The translations under genes and the position numbers were made by a program. DNA of 64,000 nt. Origin: Thermocaproicibacter sp041859875 (GTDB lineage: Bacteria > Bacillota > Clostridia > Oscillospirales > Acutalibacteraceae). Every line of letters starts with the position of its first letter. Position 1 is the stretch's first letter. This document shows, in pieces, positions 60,786-64,000 of the stretch. The notes under the pieces were generated by a model. That model did not search any database. It worked only from the letters and a program-made list of their open reading frames with translations, and was not told the origin of the DNA. Location: contig JBFLFY010000008.1 in NCBI GenBank assembly GCA_041859875.1, forward strand, positions 15,211-79,210, written 5' to 3'.

Positions 60786-62823
60786 ACTTGCCCTCAAAAA
60801 CGTTCGAAAAAGCATCAAAGACTACACTATCTATTTTTTGACTGTTGCTTTCGGCGTTTGCCTTTTCTATCTGTTCAATTCACTGGATTCTCAAACGGCT
60901 ATGCTGCAGCTAAATGAATCGAAATACAACTGTTTAAAAGCTCTTACCATGGTAATTTCGTACATTTCCGTTTTTGTAGCCATTGTTCTCGGATTTCTGA
61001 TTGTTTATGCCAACCGGTTCCTGATTAAGCGCCGCAAAAAGGAACTTGGCCTTTATATGACGCTCGGCATGGCAAAAGGCAAAATTGCTCGTCTGCTGAG
61101 CCTGGAAACCTTGCTAATTGGCATATTTGCCCTGGCTGTTGGCCTTGTGGCAGGTATTTTCCTTTCACAGGGATTCAGCGTCGTGACCGCAAAAATCTTT
61201 GAAGTCAACATGAAATCCTTCCAGTTTGTTTTTTCACCGCATGCCTGCGAAAAAACACTTCTTTACTTCGGTATTATGTTTCTTGTGGTAATTCTGTTTA
61301 ACGCTCTTTCTATTTCACACTTGAAGCTAATTGACCTGCTCACAGCAGGAAAGAAAAATGAAACGCTGAAAGTAAAAAAGCTGTGGGTTTCCGTTGTGCT
61401 ATTTCTGGTTTCCATCTGCTGCCTTGTTGTAGCCTATTACCTAGTCAACAAGAGCGGATTTTTTAACATGGGAAGCAATGAATTTATCGCGTCCATTATT
61501 CTCGGCGTTATTGGCACATTTCTGTTTTTCTTCTCACTTTCCGGCTTCCTGCTCCGTGTGATAAAGTCGAACAAGAAGCTTTACTACAAAGGGCTGAATC
61601 TGTTCATCCTCCGGCAGTTCAGCAGCAAAATTAACACCACGTTTGTTTCCGTTTCGGTTATCTGCCTTATGCTGCTGATTACGATTGGCACGCTTTCCTG
61701 CGGCATGGGAATTGCAAACACACTTTCGCAGGCTGTGAAGGGCACTACCCCATACGATGCTTCTTTGATCTATTTGAGTCACGACGATAAGATGCCAATT
61801 AACATGGTGGAAGGCCTGAAGAAAGATAAAATTGACGTTCATCAGTACGCTTCTGAGATTTATCAGGCTGATTTCTATCAAATAGATAAAAAAATAGCGG
61901 ATTTTCACTTTGACAGAAAAACTTTGTCTGATATTGTCGGAAGCAATACGAAAGAAATGCTGGAGCAGGCTGAAAATTCCTCTGTTGAGGCCATTGCGCT
62001 TAACGATTACAATCACCTTGCAAAAATGCAAGGCAAAGCAGAGCTGACACTGGCAGATGACGAATTTGCCATTGCCGGTAATTTTGACAAGCTGAGTACC
62101 CCGCTTGACAATTTTCTTCAAAACGTCGGCACGCTCCAGTTGAAAGGTAAAACCTATAAAGCCGGGCAAAAGCAGGTTATTTCGTTTTCTCTGCTGACTT
62201 CCATGGACAGCGCGAGAGATGTTGTTATCCTTCCAGATGCAGCCGTAAAAGGTTTCTCGAAAAATATTCAGGTGCTTAACATCAATTACAAACGCGGTGT
62301 AACAGATGAACAATTTATTTCTGCATTAAAGAACGTCTACAGCAATGAGAAGATGAAAGATTATAAGGGTAACCCACCTTATGATTTTTCCAAGACCCGC
62401 CAGCAGATTCTTGACCAGGGTGCCGGTGTAACTGCTACAGTTTCTTACGTTGCTATCTATATTGGCCTTGTGTTTCTGATTGCAGGCGCCGCTATTCTGG
62501 CTTTGCAGCAGCTTTCAGAGTCTTCTGACAACACCGGGCGCTACATGCTTCTGCGTAAGCTTGGTGCCGATGAGCATATGATGCGTCATGCACTTTTCAC
62601 GCAGATCGGCCTTTACTTTCTGCTTCCGCTCTCACTTGCCATCGTTCACTCCATTGTGGGAATACACGTCGCAAATAAACAGATTTCGATTCTCGGAAAT
62701 ATGGACATCACCTCGTCTTCCCTGATGACCGTACTGATATTTGTTGTAGTTTACGGCGGATATTTTCTCGCGACCTACTTCGGCAGCCGCAGCATTCTGC
62801 GCAATAAGAATTCAAGCGACTAA
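60775..62823 (+). CDS. FtsX-type ABC permease with large extracellular domain (BceB type)
   Basis: From ATG 60775 (GGAGGTGA) the 682 residues have about ten helices: four near 17-182, three at about 205-330, then an extracytoplasmic domain of roughly 210 residues (335-545) and three final helices (about 550-670). This 7+3 split with a large loop between helices 7 and 8 is the BceB hallmark; the loop binds or senses peptide antibiotics such as bacitracin or lantibiotics. The exact ligand is unknown. The gene overlaps the ATPase by 11 bases. Confidence 0.92.
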   Translation: MFSKLALKNVRKSIKDYTIYFLTVAFGVCLFYLFNSLDSQTAMLQLNESKYNCLKALTMVISYISVFVAIVLGFLIVYANRFLIKRRKKELGLYMTLGMAKGKIARLLSLETLLIGIFALAVGLVAGIFLSQGFSVVTAKIFEVNMKSFQFVFSPHACEKTLLYFGIMFLVVILFNALSISHLKLIDLLTAGKKNETLKVKKLWVSVVLFLVSICCLVVAYYLVNKSGFFNMGSNEFIASIILGVIGTFLFFFSLSGFLLRVIKSNKKLYYKGLNLFILRQFSSKINTTFVSVSVICLMLLITIGTLSCGMGIANTLSQAVKGTTPYDASLIYLSHDDKMPINMVEGLKKDKIDVHQYASEIYQADFYQIDKKIADFHFDRKTLSDIVGSNTKEMLEQAENSSVEAIALNDYNHLAKMQGKAELTLADDEFAIAGNFDKLSTPLDNFLQNVGTLQLKGKTYKAGQKQVISFSLLTSMDSARDVVILPDAAVKGFSKNIQVLNINYKRGVTDEQFISALKNVYSNEKMKDYKGNPPYDFSKTRQQILDQGAGVTATVSYVAIYIGLVFLIAGAAILALQQLSESSDNTGRYMLLRKLGADEHMMRHALFTQIGLYFLLPLSLAIVHSIVGIHVANKQISILGNMDITSSSLMTVLIFVVVYGGYFLATYFGSRSILRNKNSSD

Positions 62824-62925
62824 GGCTTAATCGCAGAGCAAACCCGGCGGTCTTAAGATTTTAGTTAAGAAGGATTCGGCTCTTATTAGTATGGGAGAAC
62901 GTCGTGGGAAAGCCTGTTGAACTAA

Positions 62926-63090
62926 TGTGGAGTATGCCACACAGCACATATATATTGAGCGGGACAAGTCGGAATTAGCGAAGAAGATTTCATTGCCATG
63001 ATGGGATATACTGATTTTTCTGTAGATATTGATAGTTACATTTACCAATCGGCAGAAAAGCTTTCAAGATCTATTGAAAAGATACCATGA
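62926..63090 (+). pseudogene. Decayed C-terminal fragment of a tyrosine recombinase
   Basis: One frame reads CGVCHTAHIY, a stop, then AGQVGISEEDFIAMMGYTDF and SVDIDSYIYQSAEKLSRSIE before a stop. It aligns by eye with the RHTxxxxL...aGv...imGHtd...Y.h.s tail of tyrosine integrases, keeping the final Tyr context. Catalytic Arg is replaced by Cys (CHT) and there is an internal stop, so it is not functional. The similarity is short and the family call tentative. Confidence 0.45.
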
Positions 63091-63143
63091 AGCGGTAGTA
63101 ACCGCCACGATTTGCCCCGTTTTTCAGCGATTTCATAACAAAG

Positions 63144-63197
63144 AGAAAGCCCGCACGATATGCTGAATTCTTCAGCAGCCATGCGGGCTTTCTTCAT
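63144..63197. terminator. Long nested hairpin, probable terminator
   Basis: A 12-bp outer stem (AGAAAGCCCGCA with TGCGGGCTTTCT) contains an inner hairpin TGCTGAA-TTC-TTCAGCA (63161-63177). A modest T-tract follows on the plus strand (TTCATTTTT). It lies about 320 bases after the permease stop and before the convergent DUF308-like gene. Confidence 0.7.
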
Positions 63198-63210
63198 TTT
63201 TATATGTTCC

Positions 63211-63230
63211 GAGTGAAATTATAGGACTTG
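63211..63230 (+). repeat. Direct repeat, left copy
   Basis: This 20-base segment matches 63981-64000 at 17 of 20 positions, including GAGTG and the exact 12-mer TTATAGGACTTG. The two copies flank one gene of about 0.75 kb. Confidence 0.5.
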
Positions 63231-63298
63231 GAGAAGCCTAGTAATACCAATGGTTTGCAGGCAATCCGCAAGCAGTATTTTATAATAATGATCTTATT

Positions 63299-63829
63299 TT
63301 ACCTCTGAATTGCTTTAACAAGCTGAAACACCACCAGTGCCAAAGAAACAAGCTTGGTCAAAAACAAGAGCACATCGGAAACAATCTTTCCTTTTGTCTG
63401 CGCTTTATTTTTCTTGTTCAGTTGAATAGAATATATAATTTGAAATATTCCTCGAAGGACTCCATATATACCAAAAACTAAGCAGAAAAAGCCAGCAATG
63501 TTCCACAGCGAATCTTTTACAAGAAAAAAGAGCGCCGCCCAACCCGCCAATAGCAAAGCTCCGACCCACAAATCGTCAAAGCCTTTGATGTCGGATATGG
63601 GTTTGCTCTTGCTAAACTCAACCAACAGTCCCAATACTCCTATCACAATAAATATCCATCGGACAATTTGCCCTACCAATTCATTCCCGAAGTAGTTTGG
63701 GACAAGAAGGAGAAACAAGCCAACAACAATAAAGGCAAAACCCAGCGTCAATCCATTAATTTTTCTATCAATCTCTTCAGAAAAGATGATTTTCTTTTGC
63801 TTTTTCTTTTCTTCTGACACTATGTTCAC
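63299..63829 (-). CDS. DUF308-like small membrane protein
   Basis: The 176-residue protein has a charged N-terminus (EEKKKQKKIIFSEEID) and about five helices: GLTLGFAFIVVGLFLLLVPN, IVRWIFIVIGVLGLLVEFS, LWVGALLLAGWAALFFLV, IAGFFCLVFGIYGVLRGIF and FLTKLVSLALVVFQLV. Repeated short helical hairpins resemble DUF308/HdeD proteins, whose function is unknown. The AAATAGGAAGTGAAC leader supplies the ribosome binding site. It lies between two direct repeats near an integrase fragment, so it may be mobile cargo. Confidence 0.72.
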   Translation of the reverse strand: MNIVSEEKKKQKKIIFSEEIDRKINGLTLGFAFIVVGLFLLLVPNYFGNELVGQIVRWIFIVIGVLGLLVEFSKSKPISDIKGFDDLWVGALLLAGWAALFFLVKDSLWNIAGFFCLVFGIYGVLRGIFQIIYSIQLNKKNKAQTKGKIVSDVLLFLTKLVSLALVVFQLVKAIQR

Positions 63830-63843
63830 TTCCTATTTTAAAT

Positions 63844-63909
63844 TCAGACAAGCTCAAATTCAGGACTCTCTGGAAAAGTCAAAACTGAGTCTCTTATTTG
63901 TTTTGACAT
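63844..63909 (-). CDS. Possible 21-residue leader peptide
   Basis: An ATG at 63909 follows GCAGGACT and an AGGAAG further up, opening MSKQIRDSVLTFPESPEFEL then V and TGA, 15 bases before the DUF308-like start. It lies between the promoter and that gene, so it could be a translated leader. No homologue is recognised. Confidence 0.3.
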   Translation of the reverse strand: MSKQIRDSVLTFPESPEFELV

Positions 63910-63937
63910 GATAGTCCTGCTTATCTTCCTATTATTA

Positions 63938-63943
63938 ATTATA
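63938..63943 (-). promoter_or_regulatory. Minus-10 element of the DUF308-like gene
   Basis: TATAAT with an extended TGG element on the minus strand, about 110 bases before the main start codon. No good minus-35 at 17 bases was found. Confidence 0.5.
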
Positions 63944-63980
63944 CCATATCAAATAAATTCCGTCACTCAATTTTGCGTTT

Positions 63981-64000
63981 GAGTGTCCTTATAGGACTTG
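63981..64000 (+). repeat. Direct repeat, right copy (cut by window end)
   Basis: Second copy of the repeat at 63211-63230 (17 of 20 identical, with the exact TTATAGGACTTG). The match may continue outside the window. Confidence 0.5.

Noticed and set aside
61534..62313. 259-codon minus-strand frame inside the permease gene
   Set aside because: Opposite to the clear BceB-like permease and without start signals.
1..64000. CRISPR arrays, tRNA or rRNA genes and intact insertion sequences
   Set aside because: No regularly spaced repeats, cloverleaf-type sequences, rRNA cores or complete transposase frames were noticed by eye; a tRNA or covariance scan was not possible here.

Overview
The window reads as chromosomal DNA from an endospore-forming, butyrate-type anaerobe of the Clostridia, most likely near the Oscillospirales/Ruminococcaceae (inference from gene content and order). 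The evidence is sporulation genes (spoIVA, spoVM, yunB, gerW, a DUF3794-LysM protein), a complete acetyl-CoA to butyryl-CoA operon (thlA-crt-hbd-bcd-etfB-etfA), an IspH-S1 fusion, AGGAGG-type ribosome binding sites, frequent TTG starts and clostridial S-box and FMN riboswitches. Almost everything up to about 55.2 kb is on the minus strand. No rRNA, tRNA or CRISPR array was seen.

1-4.2 kb: the edge-truncated FAD subunit of an NfnAB-type transhydrogenase, then a coat-basement cluster (transcription order small membrane protein, spoVM, DUF3794-LysM, spoIVA). The 26-codon spoVM is shorter than most gene-calling cutoffs. 4.3-17.7 kb: a long housekeeping run, yicC-remA-gmk-rpoZ-priA-def-fmt-M48-like protease-rsmB-rlmN-prpC-prkC-rsgA-thiN, with many overlapping starts and a strong promoter at the rluB stop codon. 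It joins nucleotide metabolism, replication restart, translation start, rRNA methylation and the PrkC/PrpC Ser/Thr phosphorylation switch. 17.7-22.8 kb: rluB, dacF, gerW, a DUF2953 protein, scpB, scpA and an M50 protease. rpmB lies alone on the plus strand with its own promoter and terminator.

23.3-32.2 kb: ligA, yunB, then a coupled operon rpiR-like regulator, BaiN-like flavoprotein, cmk, two plsC paralogues and ispH-rpsA. 32.4-41.6 kb: a DUF5685/DnaJ/membrane-protein trio, a lone 78-residue plus-strand gene, mreB, comFC, recD2, a small membrane-anchored protein, metK under a SAM-I riboswitch and ribU under an FMN riboswitch. A phospholipase-D-like lipoprotein gene diverges from ribU.

42.6-47.9 kb is the most distinctive accessory locus: an operon with an atypical Ser/Thr kinase (zinc ribbon plus FHA-like tail), a von Willebrand A protein, a PP2C phosphatase and a seven-repeat Sel1 protein. 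It resembles the TerY-P phosphorylation triad and ends in a frame-broken aldose epimerase and a 35-residue membrane peptide. 48-53.9 kb is the butyryl-CoA operon. 54-64 kb holds an AlaX-type editing protein, a YjfB-like small protein, the KtrB/KtrA potassium transporter, a Bce-type antimicrobial-peptide sensing and resistance module (response regulator, kinase, ABC ATPase, permease), a decayed tyrosine-recombinase fragment, and a DUF308-like membrane protein between two copies of a short direct repeat. The right end therefore looks like a small remnant of mobile DNA.
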